Positions 33,145 through 41,889 of a stretch of 42,105 nt of DNA are shown here, piece by piece; the first letter of the stretch is position 1, and each line of letters starts with the position of its first letter. Location: NCBI GenBank assembly GCA_018883715.1, contig JAHLFP010000069.1, forward strand, positions 1-42,105, in the 5' to 3' direction. Below the pieces are notes generated by a model. That model had not been told where the DNA came from and did not search any database. It was given only the letters and a program-made list of their open reading frames with translations. Origin of the DNA: Candidatus Allofournierella pullistercoris (GTDB lineage: Bacteria; Bacillota; Clostridia; Oscillospirales; Ruminococcaceae). Position numbers and translations under genes: made by a program.

Positions 33145-34242
33145 ATGACGACTTCTTCCAACATGAGCCATGAGCCGCTGTTCCATGTGGTGAAACACCA
33201 GGAGCGCAGTGCGGTTCAGGTGTTGTTGCTTCGCCTTGTGGCAGTGGTGTGCAGTATTCTGGCTGGCGGTGTGTTTATCTGGGCCATTGGATACAATCCC
33301 TTTGCGGTGTACGGAACCATTCTGGAGGGTGCGTTCCGAAGTGAAATGGCAATTCAGGCCACGGTGAAGTTTACCATTCCCATGTGCATCTGTGCCTTGG
33401 CGGTGACGCTGGCCTTTAAGATGAAGTTTTGGAATGTGGGCGGCGAAGGTCAGCTGATTGTAGGTGCGATTTTTGCAAGCTATTTTGCGCTGTTTTGTGC
33501 AGACTGGAACCACTGGGTGCTGGTGGTTGTGATGCTGGTGGCTGGTGCAGTAGGCGGCGGACTTTGGGGTTTGCTGGCTGCTGGGTTTAAGGTGAAATTT
33601 GGCACCAACGAAACCCTTTTGACCTTGATGCTCAACTATATCGCCCTGCACATTGTGTCCTATTTGCAGGCAGGGCCTTGGCGGGATCCGGGCGCCAATG
33701 GATTTTCCAAGATTGCCCGGTTTGCCAAAAACGTGGCACTGGATAAGGTGCTGGGCGTGCATTTTGGCTGGATTATCATGCTGGTGCTGGTGGCGGCTGT
33801 GTGGGTGTACTTAAAGTACACCAAGCAGGGCTATGAAATCAGCGTGGTGGGCGAAAGCCAGGACACCGCCCGGTATGCGGGCATTCATGTAAAACGTGTG
33901 ATTCTGCGCACCATGTTTTTGTCCGGAGCCATTGCTGGCATTGCAGGTGCTTGCCAGGTGGCAGGCAGTGACATGACCCTGTCCATGGGTGTGGCCGGCG
34001 GTGTAGGCTTCACCGGAATTATCATTGCGTGGCTGTGCCAGCTGAACCCGGGCATGATTTTGGTGGTGTCCTTTTTGTTCGGCGTGCTGGAGAAAGGTTC
34101 CAGTGTGGTTCAGTCCACCTTTGGGCTTTCCTCCGACTGTGCGGACGTGCTTCAGGGTATTATCCTGTTCTTTATCTTAGGAAGTGAATTTTTTGTGCGG
34201 TATTCCTTTGTGTTCCGTCACAAGAAAGGAGGCGCTCGCTGA
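33145..34242 (+). CDS. Nucleoside ABC transporter permease (YufP/NupB-like)
   Basis: BPD_transp_2-like TM protein; start at 33145 with SD AAAAGGAGG. Confidence 0.88.
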   Translation: MTTSSNMSHEPLFHVVKHQERSAVQVLLLRLVAVVCSILAGGVFIWAIGYNPFAVYGTILEGAFRSEMAIQATVKFTIPMCICALAVTLAFKMKFWNVGGEGQLIVGAIFASYFALFCADWNHWVLVVVMLVAGAVGGGLWGLLAAGFKVKFGTNETLLTLMLNYIALHIVSYLQAGPWRDPGANGFSKIARFAKNVALDKVLGVHFGWIIMLVLVAAVWVYLKYTKQGYEISVVGESQDTARYAGIHVKRVILRTMFLSGAIAGIAGACQVAGSDMTLSMGVAGGVGFTGIIIAWLCQLNPGMILVVSFLFGVLEKGSSVVQSTFGLSSDCADVLQGIILFFILGSEFFVRYSFVFRHKKGGAR

Positions 34243-35198
34243 TGGAAATGCTGGTAAAATTTTTGGTGGCGGCCATTGGAGCCGGTACGCCCCTGCTGTT
34301 TGGTACGGTGGGTGAAATCCTGAACGAAAAGGTGGGTCACCTGAACCTGGGCGTAGAAGGCATGATGGCCATTGGTGCCTGTGCCGGCTTTATGGGTGGT
34401 TACATGAGCGACAACCTGTTTGTGGCCTTGCTCTGCGCCTTTTTGGCTGGTGTGCTGGCGGCACTTGTCTATGCGGTGTTGACCGTAACCTTTATGGCAA
34501 ACCAAAACGTGGCGGGCTTAACCATGACCATCTTTGGTGTGGGCCTTTCCAACTTTGTGGGTGTGTACATGGTGAGTCACTCGGAAAACAGCACCCTGAA
34601 ACTGCCCGCCCAGATTAGCAAACAGCTTCAAAACATTCATATCCCGGTGCTGAGTGATATTCCGGTGCTGGGGGAACTGCTGTTTTCCTATAATGTGTTT
34701 GTGTATCTTGCCATTGTGATTGCGGCGGTGTGCGGAGTGTATCTGTACCGCAGCAAAACCGGATTGAATGTGCAGGCCATTGGTGAAAACCCTGCCGCGG
34801 CCGATGCGGCTTCCATCCCAGTGACCCGCTGGAAGTACATCAACCTGCTCTTGGGTGGCGGTATCTGCGGCCTTGGCGGTGCATACTGTGGCATGATTAT
34901 CAACGGTGGTGTGTGGATTTCCAACAGCGTGAACGGCCTTGGCTGGATTGCGGTGGCATTGGTTATCTTTGCCGCATGGAAGCCCCACATGGCCATTTTG
35001 GGAAGCTTTTTGTTTGGTGCACTGCGGGTGCTGAAATATTATAAAGTGGGCTTTATGGTGGGTATGCCGGATGCCTTCTTTGATATGCTTCCCTTCCTGA
35101 TTACCGCCTTGGTGCTGATTGGCACCAGCATGAGAGGTGTGAAAGGAACCCATATCCCCGCCTTTTTGGGCAACAACTACTTCCGGGAAGAGCGGTGA
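34242..35198 (+). CDS. Nucleoside ABC transporter permease (YufQ/NupC-like)
   Basis: GTPLLFGTVGEILNEKVGHLNLGVEGMM motif; overlaps the preceding stop. Confidence 0.9.
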   Translation: MEMLVKFLVAAIGAGTPLLFGTVGEILNEKVGHLNLGVEGMMAIGACAGFMGGYMSDNLFVALLCAFLAGVLAALVYAVLTVTFMANQNVAGLTMTIFGVGLSNFVGVYMVSHSENSTLKLPAQISKQLQNIHIPVLSDIPVLGELLFSYNVFVYLAIVIAAVCGVYLYRSKTGLNVQAIGENPAAADAASIPVTRWKYINLLLGGGICGLGGAYCGMIINGGVWISNSVNGLGWIAVALVIFAAWKPHMAILGSFLFGALRVLKYYKVGFMVGMPDAFFDMLPFLITALVLIGTSMRGVKGTHIPAFLGNNYFREER

Positions 35199-35300
35199 TT
35201 TTCCGTTGTCCTGTAAGACCATGACTCAATCTTGCTGGGTGGCCTTGCAGGGGATAACACAAACGGAACACCCTTGCAATGGGGGTTCTTTACCAAAACA

Positions 35301-35333
35301 AAACAAGCCGCAGGGTTGTCCTGCGGCTTGTTT
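35301..35333. terminator. Bidirectional-type intrinsic terminator
   Basis: AAACAAGCCGCAGG-GTTGT-CCTGCGGCTTGTTT. Confidence 0.85.
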
Positions 35334-35464
35334 GTGTTATACTGAAATCAGGTTCTGCTTGTTTGAAGTGATACCTTGAAAAATTTACCGTGAAAAGCGG
35401 AACGACCAGATGGATGAAAGGTGGCCGTGACTGGGCCACAGGGATAGAAGGGAGGCTTTTTTGG

Positions 35465-37147
35465 ATGATTCAGGTAGCGGCGGTGATTCTCACCGATGAA
35501 AATGGACGGATTTTGATTTGCAAAAGAGCGCAAGGGGCAAGCTGTGCCCATTTGTGGGAGATGCCCGGCGGTAAGTTGGAGCCGGGGGAAACACCGGAAC
35601 AGGCCGCTGTGCGGGAGTGCCAGGAAGAACTGGGTGTGCAGGTGGTTTTAGGCGGGGTATACGCAAAAACCGAGTACAGCTATCCGGATAAAACCATTGA
35701 ATTCACCTTTTTTAATGGGCGGATTGTGTCCGGAGAGCCGGAGATGCGGGTACATGAAGAGATGGCATGGGTACTGCCCAGCCAGTTGAAGGAATATGAA
35801 TTTTGCCCGGCGGACGTGGGCCTTGTGCAAAAACTTGCCGCCGACCGGCAGATGGAGCGGGTGCAGATGCCCCACACCGCCGCCCAGTTGATTCGCATCC
35901 TGCACGAAAACGGGCATGAAGCCTGGGCTGTGGGGGGATGTGTCCGGGATAGCCTGCTTGGAAAAAATCCCACCGACTGGGATTTGTGTACCAGCGCAAA
36001 GCCGGAAGAGGTAAAAGCCTGCTTTTCTGGGGTTTACCGGGTGCTGGACACTGGGCTGAAACACGGAACGGTTACGGTTCTGGCCGACAAGGAAATCTAT
36101 GAAATTACCACTTTCCGGCAGGAGTCGGACTATGCGGACCATCGCCGCCCCCAGCAGGTGCAGTTTGTGTCCAGCGTGGAAGAGGACCTTGCCCGGCGGG
36201 ATTTTACCATCAATGCCATGACCATGGATGTGGATGGCACCATTGTGGACCCCTTTGGCGGTCAGCAGGATTTGCAAGATGGGATTCTCCGCTGTGTGGG
36301 GGAACCTGCAAAGCGGTTTGAGGAAGATGGACTGCGCATTTTGCGGTTGGTTCGGTTTGCCGCAACCCTGGGCTTCTCCGTCGAGGAGAGCACCAAAAAG
36401 GCGGCAATGGAAAAACGGCATATCCTGCGCTGGGTGGCGGCAGAGCGAAGCATCAAGGAGCTGAATGCCATGCTGTGCGGCGGGTATGCGGCCCCGGTGG
36501 TGGCAGAGTATGGGCTGGTGCTGGCCTGCCTGATGCCCCAGATTGAGCCGGCCTTGACCCATCCATATTCGGAAGATAAGACCCTGTGGGAACATGCGGC
36601 GGATACCCTGTCCGATGCGGAGCAGAATCCGCTGGTGCGCTGGGCGATGCTGCTGCGGGATGTGGGTAAGCCTTACTGTGGAGAGGGGTATCGAGGCCAT
36701 GCCGAGGTAAGCGCCCAGATTGCACAGGAGATTCTCCATGGACTGAAGCTGGATAAGGCAGGTAGGAACACCATCTGCCAGTTGATTCGCTTCCATGGGG
36801 TGCGTCCTGCACGGGATGCGGTGAATGTGCGCCGATGGATGCAACTGCTTGGCCCGGAACAACTGGAATACCTGGTGCAGATTTGGCGTGCAGATGCCAA
36901 GGTGCGAGGGGATTCAGAAGAGGATCTGCAAGCGTTCTGCAAGGAGCTGGAGCGGTGCAAAGAACAGGATTGCTGGACGGTGAACCAGCTTGCGGTGACC
37001 GGGGGCAACCTGCTTACCGAAGGTTTGGCACAGCCCGGCCCGTCCACCAGCCGCTTGCTGGAATGGCTGCTCCACGAAGTGGTGGAAGGCCGGGTGGAAA
37101 ACACCCGGCAGGCCCTGCTGGAACAGGCACGAAAGTGGAGCGAATAA
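35465..37147 (+). CDS. NUDIX hydrolase fused to CCA-adding tRNA nucleotidyltransferase
   Basis: NUDIX box [23 protein letters not shown] followed in frame by [25 protein letters not shown] and [12 protein letters not shown]; likely ATG at 35465. Confidence 0.92.
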   Translation: MIQVAAVILTDENGRILICKRAQGASCAHLWEMPGGKLEPGETPEQAAVRECQEELGVQVVLGGVYAKTEYSYPDKTIEFTFFNGRIVSGEPEMRVHEEMAWVLPSQLKEYEFCPADVGLVQKLAADRQMERVQMPHTAAQLIRILHENGHEAWAVGGCVRDSLLGKNPTDWDLCTSAKPEEVKACFSGVYRVLDTGLKHGTVTVLADKEIYEITTFRQESDYADHRRPQQVQFVSSVEEDLARRDFTINAMTMDVDGTIVDPFGGQQDLQDGILRCVGEPAKRFEEDGLRILRLVRFAATLGFSVEESTKKAAMEKRHILRWVAAERSIKELNAMLCGGYAAPVVAEYGLVLACLMPQIEPALTHPYSEDKTLWEHAADTLSDAEQNPLVRWAMLLRDVGKPYCGEGYRGHAEVSAQIAQEILHGLKLDKAGRNTICQLIRFHGVRPARDAVNVRRWMQLLGPEQLEYLVQIWRADAKVRGDSEEDLQAFCKELERCKEQDCWTVNQLAVTGGNLLTEGLAQPGPSTSRLLEWLLHEVVEGRVENTRQALLEQARKWSE

Positions 37148-37150
37148 GGC

Positions 37151-37900
37151 TTACTGGAATTCGGTCATATTGCTCCAGAATCGTTTGGGGCAGTGGTTGC
37201 GCCGAAGGTCCAGATTTTCCCGCTCTGGGATAGAAATTGTATTGTAAAATTGTTTCCAAAGCTGTTGCCACTGGACTTCTTGCCGGGAGACAGAGGGAAA
37301 CTGGGGTGGCTGTTCCAGGACAGCGTACTCCAGTTTCTTTTGTTTTTGGAACAGGACGGTGCAGTGGGTCTGGTCATAGATGACGAATTCTTCACCGGGA
37401 AATCGCTGGGAAAAATGCCGTGCCAGCAGGGGAAGAACCTGGTGTTTAGGCTGGATGGAAGCACCCAGGAACTCGCCGTAGTCCTGAAACCGGAGAAAAC
37501 CGGTGAACTGGTGGGCTTCCATCCGTACCTGCCGTTGCATCTGGTGCACCGCCGATACCAGTGGATGCCCCAACATGGAAAAAACAGGGGGGCCGGTTTG
37601 GTAGGCGAGGATCAGGAAAGAAAGCAGGGTATGCTCCTTGTTTTCCTGCCCGCTGAGAAAAGCGGTGGAGAGGATGCGGTGGGCGGATTTGCCCAGTTTT
37701 TTGGGGAAACTGGCCGCCACCCGCTGCGCAAGGGCGCTGTCCGTGGAGATTTCTTTTTCCGGAAACAGGCTCATGCTGGGACAGTCCAAAGGCAGGATGG
37801 AACAGGGAAGCTCTTTACAGCGAAAGCTCTCAAAGACACAGCATAAAAACCCATGCCAGCTTGCGTCGTATCGGTAGATTAAATCCGCTGGGCGATGCAC
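37151..37900 (-). CDS. DUF4130 / TIGR03915-like radical SAM-linked DNA metabolism protein
   Basis: Overlaps the radical SAM gene start region; conserved core RVAASFPKKLGKSAHRILSTAFLS and GFLRFQDYGEFLGASIQPKHQVLPLLARHFSQRFPGEEFVIYDQTH. Confidence 0.82.
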   Translation of the reverse strand: MHRPADLIYRYDASWHGFLCCVFESFRCKELPCSILPLDCPSMSLFPEKEISTDSALAQRVAASFPKKLGKSAHRILSTAFLSGQENKEHTLLSFLILAYQTGPPVFSMLGHPLVSAVHQMQRQVRMEAHQFTGFLRFQDYGEFLGASIQPKHQVLPLLARHFSQRFPGEEFVIYDQTHCTVLFQKQKKLEYAVLEQPPQFPSVSRQEVQWQQLWKQFYNTISIPERENLDLRRNHCPKRFWSNMTEFQ

Positions 37901-39219
37901 GAGATGGCCTCCTCTCTGGCGGCGGTGATTGCCTTGACCGGGTCTGCTCCCTGGGCGATTTGCTGGTGCAGAGGTTCAGGGGCAAAGAAGCTGAGCTGCT
38001 GGGTGTGAAGGGAGTACACCGCAGGGTCCACAAGGGAAGCGGCAATGAGAGAGGGCCGGAGCTGTTTTGGCCCGTTAAATCCCTTGCAGACGATGAAATA
38101 CTGTGCCCGCTTAAGTACCACACCAATCCGGCGCAGTTCTTCCAGCCCCAGTGCTCCGTGGCGGCGGGCGGCCACAATCCGGCGGGCACTTTTTGGCCCG
38201 ATGCCAGGAATGCGCAGAAGCTGTGCCAGACTGACCCGGTTTACATCCATGGGGAATTGTTCCAGATGCTGAATGGCCCAGTTGCATTTGGGGTCAAGAG
38301 CCGGGTCAAAGTTGGGTGTCTCTGGGGTGAGGATTTCCTCTGCGTCAAATTGGTAATACCGCATCAGCCAGTCCGCCTGGTAGAGCCGATGTTCCCGCAA
38401 GAGAGGCGGTTTTGTGTCCAGAGCGGGCAGGCGATTGTCCGCAGAAACCGGCACATAGGCGGAGAAAAACACCCGGCGCAGACTGTAATTTTGGTATAGC
38501 CCTTGGGTAAGTTTCAGGATTTGTCGGTCGGTTTCTCCGCTGGCTCCCACAATCATTTGGGTGCTTTGCCCTGCGGGTGCAAAGGTGGGTGCATGGCGAT
38601 ACCGGGTTAGATCCTGGCTGGCCTGTGCCCCGGTGGTGGCAATCTGCCGCATGGGGGTAAAAATGGAGTGGCGGGATTTATCCGGCGCAAGACGAGCCAG
38701 ACTTTCCCCGCTGGGAAGTTCCACGTTGACGCTGAGCCTGTCCGCCAAAAGCCCCAGACGGTGAATCAGCTGTGGGTCAGCGCCGGGGATGGCTTTTGCG
38801 TGGATGTATCCCCGGAATTTATGGGTGTGGCGCAAAAGTTCCAAGGCTTTAATCATCAGCTCGGTGGTGTGGTTTGCGTCCACCAGAACGGCACTGGATA
38901 AAAATAAGCCTTCGATGTAATTGCGGCGGTAGAATTCTATGGTAAGCTGTGCCAGTTCCTGGGGAGTGAAGGCAGCTCTGGGGACGTCGTTTGAGGAACG
39001 GTTGACGCAATAGGCGCAGTCAAAGGAACAGATATTGGTAAGGAGAACCTTTAAAAGGCTGATGCACCGGCCATCCGCAGAAAAGGCATGGCAAATGCCG
39101 GAAATGTGGGTACTGCCAAGGCCGTCCGCCCCGCCCCGGCGGTTGGAGCCGCTGGAGGTGCAGGCCACGTCATACTTTGCGCTGTCCGAAAGGATGGTGA
39201 GCTTTTGCATTAAATCCAT
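37879..39219 (-). CDS. TIGR03916-like putative DNA modification/repair radical SAM protein
   Basis: CSFDCAYC cluster motif; C-terminal helix-hairpin-helix LLRIPGIGPKSARRIVAARR. Confidence 0.88.
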   Translation of the reverse strand: MDLMQKLTILSDSAKYDVACTSSGSNRRGGADGLGSTHISGICHAFSADGRCISLLKVLLTNICSFDCAYCVNRSSNDVPRAAFTPQELAQLTIEFYRRNYIEGLFLSSAVLVDANHTTELMIKALELLRHTHKFRGYIHAKAIPGADPQLIHRLGLLADRLSVNVELPSGESLARLAPDKSRHSIFTPMRQIATTGAQASQDLTRYRHAPTFAPAGQSTQMIVGASGETDRQILKLTQGLYQNYSLRRVFFSAYVPVSADNRLPALDTKPPLLREHRLYQADWLMRYYQFDAEEILTPETPNFDPALDPKCNWAIQHLEQFPMDVNRVSLAQLLRIPGIGPKSARRIVAARRHGALGLEELRRIGVVLKRAQYFIVCKGFNGPKQLRPSLIAASLVDPAVYSLHTQQLSFFAPEPLHQQIAQGADPVKAITAAREEAISCIAQRI

Positions 39220-39256
39220 GGGAAAGTCCTCCTGTTATCCCCCAAAGGCAGGTGGA

Positions 39257-39853
39257 TTACCATTTTGTTTTGGTTTCCACCACACGGCCCGCAATGTAAA
39301 GATGTTCCAGCTCCTCCCCCATGAGAACCTGGGGCTGGTAGCTGGGGTTAAAGGGCTGGAGGATAACCGAATTCCCCTGGCGGATGAACCGTTTGAGAGT
39401 GCCCTCCCCATCGCCGTAGACCATGACACCCAGGTCACCGTTTTCCAAGGTGTTCTGCCGGTGTACCAGTGCCAGGTCACCGTCGTGAATCCGGGGCTCC
39501 ATGCTGTCGCCTTTTACAATTAAATAAAAATAGCGGTCAGGGTTTTTCACTCGGGCATACTCCACCCCTAAATCTTCCTGCATGGCAAAACTGTTGTACC
39601 CTGCCCGCACGGTGCCAATCACCGGGATGGCGTATTCATCCCCAGCGGGGGAGGGGGCAGAAGGATGCCCCAGCAGGTCATCCACCGAGGTTTGTAACAG
39701 CTGTGCCAGCTGAAGCAGGGTATCTGGGTCGGGGGAGGAACGTCCGGTTTCCCACTTTCCCACTGCTTGCTGGGTAATGCCCAGATGCTGGGACAACTCT
39801 TTTTGACTTAGGCCCTGCTGTTTTCGCAGGGCACGCAAACGCTCTTGTAACAT
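39257..39853 (-). CDS. LexA/phage-repressor-like XRE-S24 peptidase regulator
   Basis: N-terminal HTH_XRE; S24 domain with VRAG cleavage-type site, GDSMEPRIHDGD Ser and GTLKRFI Lys. Confidence 0.9.
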   Translation of the reverse strand: MLQERLRALRKQQGLSQKELSQHLGITQQAVGKWETGRSSPDPDTLLQLAQLLQTSVDDLLGHPSAPSPAGDEYAIPVIGTVRAGYNSFAMQEDLGVEYARVKNPDRYFYLIVKGDSMEPRIHDGDLALVHRQNTLENGDLGVMVYGDGEGTLKRFIRQGNSVILQPFNPSYQPQVLMGEELEHLYIAGRVVETKTKW

Positions 39854-39888
39854 CGGCCTGTTGAACTCCTTTTTCAGGTTTTTCTATC

Positions 39889-39917
39889 ATTATACAACTA
39901 AAAATTGTAGGTGTAAA
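39889..39917 (-). promoter_or_regulatory. Promoter with embedded dyad operator for the LexA-like/rSAM operon
   Basis: - strand TTTACA - 17 bp - TATAAT; dyad TACAA-N7-TTGTA (39893-39909) within the spacer/-10. Confidence 0.7.
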
Positions 39918-40076
39918 CGAAATGGAAGAAAAAACATCTATTTGTTGTGGATGGGTGAAGCTGCAAGGGGGCGGGAGAATAGTGCTTGCTATTTAAAGAA
40001 AACTGTGGTAAAATGAACAGGCAAAAGCGTTTCGAAAAGAAAGTCGCAGATTGCAAAAAATATTTTAGAAAAAGTA

Positions 40077-40105
40077 TTGACAAGCAAAGAAAGCTGTGTT
40101 AATAT
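40077..40105 (+). promoter_or_regulatory. Promoter of the tRNA-Ser pair
   Basis: TTGACA - 17 bp - TAATAT. Confidence 0.75.
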
Positions 40106-40144
40106 AGATAACGCACAAGGGAGTGGCGAACTGGTGTCCACTGG

Positions 40145-40231
40145 GGAGAGGTGTCCGAGTGGTTTAAGGAGCCGGTCTTGAAAACCGGTGACCCGCAAGG
40201 GCCGTGGGTTCGAATCCCACCCTCTCCGCCA
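40145..40231 (+). tRNA. tRNA-Ser(TGA), encoded CCA
   Basis: GGAGAGG/CCTCTCC acceptor, CTTGAAA anticodon loop, long variable arm, GGTTCGAATCC T-arm. Confidence 0.97.
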
Positions 40232-40267
40232 TTACAAATTGAATCAATTTGTTTTTAACTTTGCTCT

Positions 40268-40358
40268 GGAGAAGTACTCAAGAGGTCGAAGAGGCGCCCC
40301 TGCTAAGGGCGTAGGTCGGGAAACCGGCGCGAGGGTTCAAATCCCTCCTTCTCCGCCA
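40268..40358 (+). tRNA. tRNA-Ser(GCT), encoded CCA
   Basis: GGAGAAG/CTTCTCC acceptor, CTGCTAA anticodon loop, long variable arm, GGTTCAAATCC T-arm. Confidence 0.97.
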
Positions 40359-40360
40359 GA

Positions 40361-40397
40361 AAAACCCCGGTAGACGTTTGTTCTACCGGGGTTTTTG
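40361..40397 (+). terminator. Intrinsic terminator after the tRNA-Ser pair
   Basis: AAAACCCCGGTAGA...TCTACCGGGGTTTTTG. Confidence 0.9.
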
Positions 40398-40629
40398 CGT
40401 TGTGGGTACACTTAAACGTACACACTTGTGTTTTGACAGTGCTTTTGCTTACCTTTGATGAAAGATTTTACTGAATAGGGAATCTAAGCTATGAGTCATC
40501 TCATCTTTTCTGTCAAGGTGATGTGCGTACACCTCATAAGAATCCATGCTTTGGTTTGATGAACAGTCGAGGTAGAAGTATTTGAAGTTTGCTGGCAATG
40601 AAAGAAATCTTCAAAGGAATGAGATAAAA

Positions 40630-40805
40630 ATGCTGGATGAAAAACTGAAGCTGTATGAAAGGACATTTGGTGATTGTTTTCCCACGTTTATGTTCATGCA
40701 CATGACGCAAGAAAAATGTGTGACATTATTGATTCCTGTATTCGTGAAGACAACGATGTTTATGAAATGGGCATCTTAAAGATTGACTGTGATTTGAAAT
40801 ACTAG
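40630..40805 (+). pseudogene. Small hypothetical protein gene, frameshifted
   Basis: MLDEKLKLYERTFGDCFPTFMFMHMTQEKC continues in another frame as DIIDSCIREDNDVYEMGILKIDCDLKY*. Confidence 0.6.
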
Positions 40806-41034
40806 CCAAAAAGAATGCTGTGGCACACAAGTGTCCCACAGCTCTGTCGTAAAACGCTGTGAAGGTAAGCTCAGAACCGGTGGCAGTTTTTATAGAGCTA
40901 TGCCGGAAATTGCCTGAAATTTGCGAAAAAATTGCTGAAACCCCTTGGTTTACATTTATGTGCGTGGCATAATAAAAATAGAGTTAAGGTGAAACCCGGA
41001 TAAATTGTGTGGCAAGGCCAGAAAGGAGAACAGA

Positions 41035-41163
41035 ATGAACGAACCAATGACCGATTTTCAGCTCAAGGGCTTCCTGAAGATGGTGATTGAAATTCTCAAA
41101 GGCAGTGAGAGTATCGAAGAGGCAAGAGCGAAGGTAGAGGCTCTTCTGGACGAGGGCAAATAA
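41035..41163 (+). CDS. Hypothetical 42-aa microprotein MNEPMTDFQLKGFLKMVIEILKGSESIEEARAKVEALLDEGK
   Basis: SD AAAGGAGAACAGA before ATG; amphipathic helical composition; followed by hairpin 41167-41197. Confidence 0.65.
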   Translation: MNEPMTDFQLKGFLKMVIEILKGSESIEEARAKVEALLDEGK

Positions 41164-41166
41164 AAA

Positions 41167-41197
41167 GAGCATCAACCGCTAGCACCGGTTAATGCTC
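41167..41197 (+). terminator. Hairpin downstream of the microprotein ORF
   Basis: GAGCATCAACCG-CTAGCA-CCGGTTAATGCTC; no strong T-run directly after. Confidence 0.4.
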
Positions 41198-41357
41198 AAG
41201 GCATAAGAATGGGGCGGTCTTGCTACTGCTCCATTCCTTTTATTATTATAAGCGTATAGATGAATGTGGTATAAGCTTAGTGTAAAAAACAAGACACCGA
41301 TGCTTCACCGTGAAAATTTTTGCTGCAAAGCGATTCTGTTGAATGGGGGATAAAAAG

Positions 41358-41621
41358 ATGAATGTGCAACAGATTAGAAATGCTACCCTGAAAATTCAGT
41401 ATGGTGGAACTACGTTTCTTGTGGACCCTTGGTTGCAGGATAAGGGGGAGGGCAGGTCTGCACCTACGGTGCGGCCAGAGATGGCTGATGTTAAAAATCC
41501 TTTGTGCGATTTGCCCCTGTCGGTGGAGCAGATTTTAGATGGAGTGGATTTTTGCCTGGTGACACACATTCATTTCGACCATTTTACAGCCGATTATCTG
41601 CCCAAGACAATTCCTGTTTAG
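41358..41621 (+). pseudogene. MBL-fold hydrolase, N-terminal fragment
   Basis: MNVQQIRNATLKIQYGGTTFLVDPWL...FCLVTHIHFDHFTADYLPK then premature stop; the rest of the domain is absent. Confidence 0.7.
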
Positions 41622-41889
41622 GATATATTGACATACAATGAGACATTGGTTCTGGAGCGTCAAGCAGGGTTTACCAGGTCGCAACCTTGCGATGCGTCAT
41701 TTGCAACCTGTAGTTGCGAAATTTCCATTTCAAATGAGTTGACGACCATCCACTCAAAAGCATACAATTATGGCAACCAGAGAGGAATTGGTAGGTGCAA
41801 AGAAGACAGCACTGCGCCACATAGACCGGCAACAGGATAACGTCAATCAGGTACTACGGTTACCATGAAGGTAAGGGGGATACTTACTA

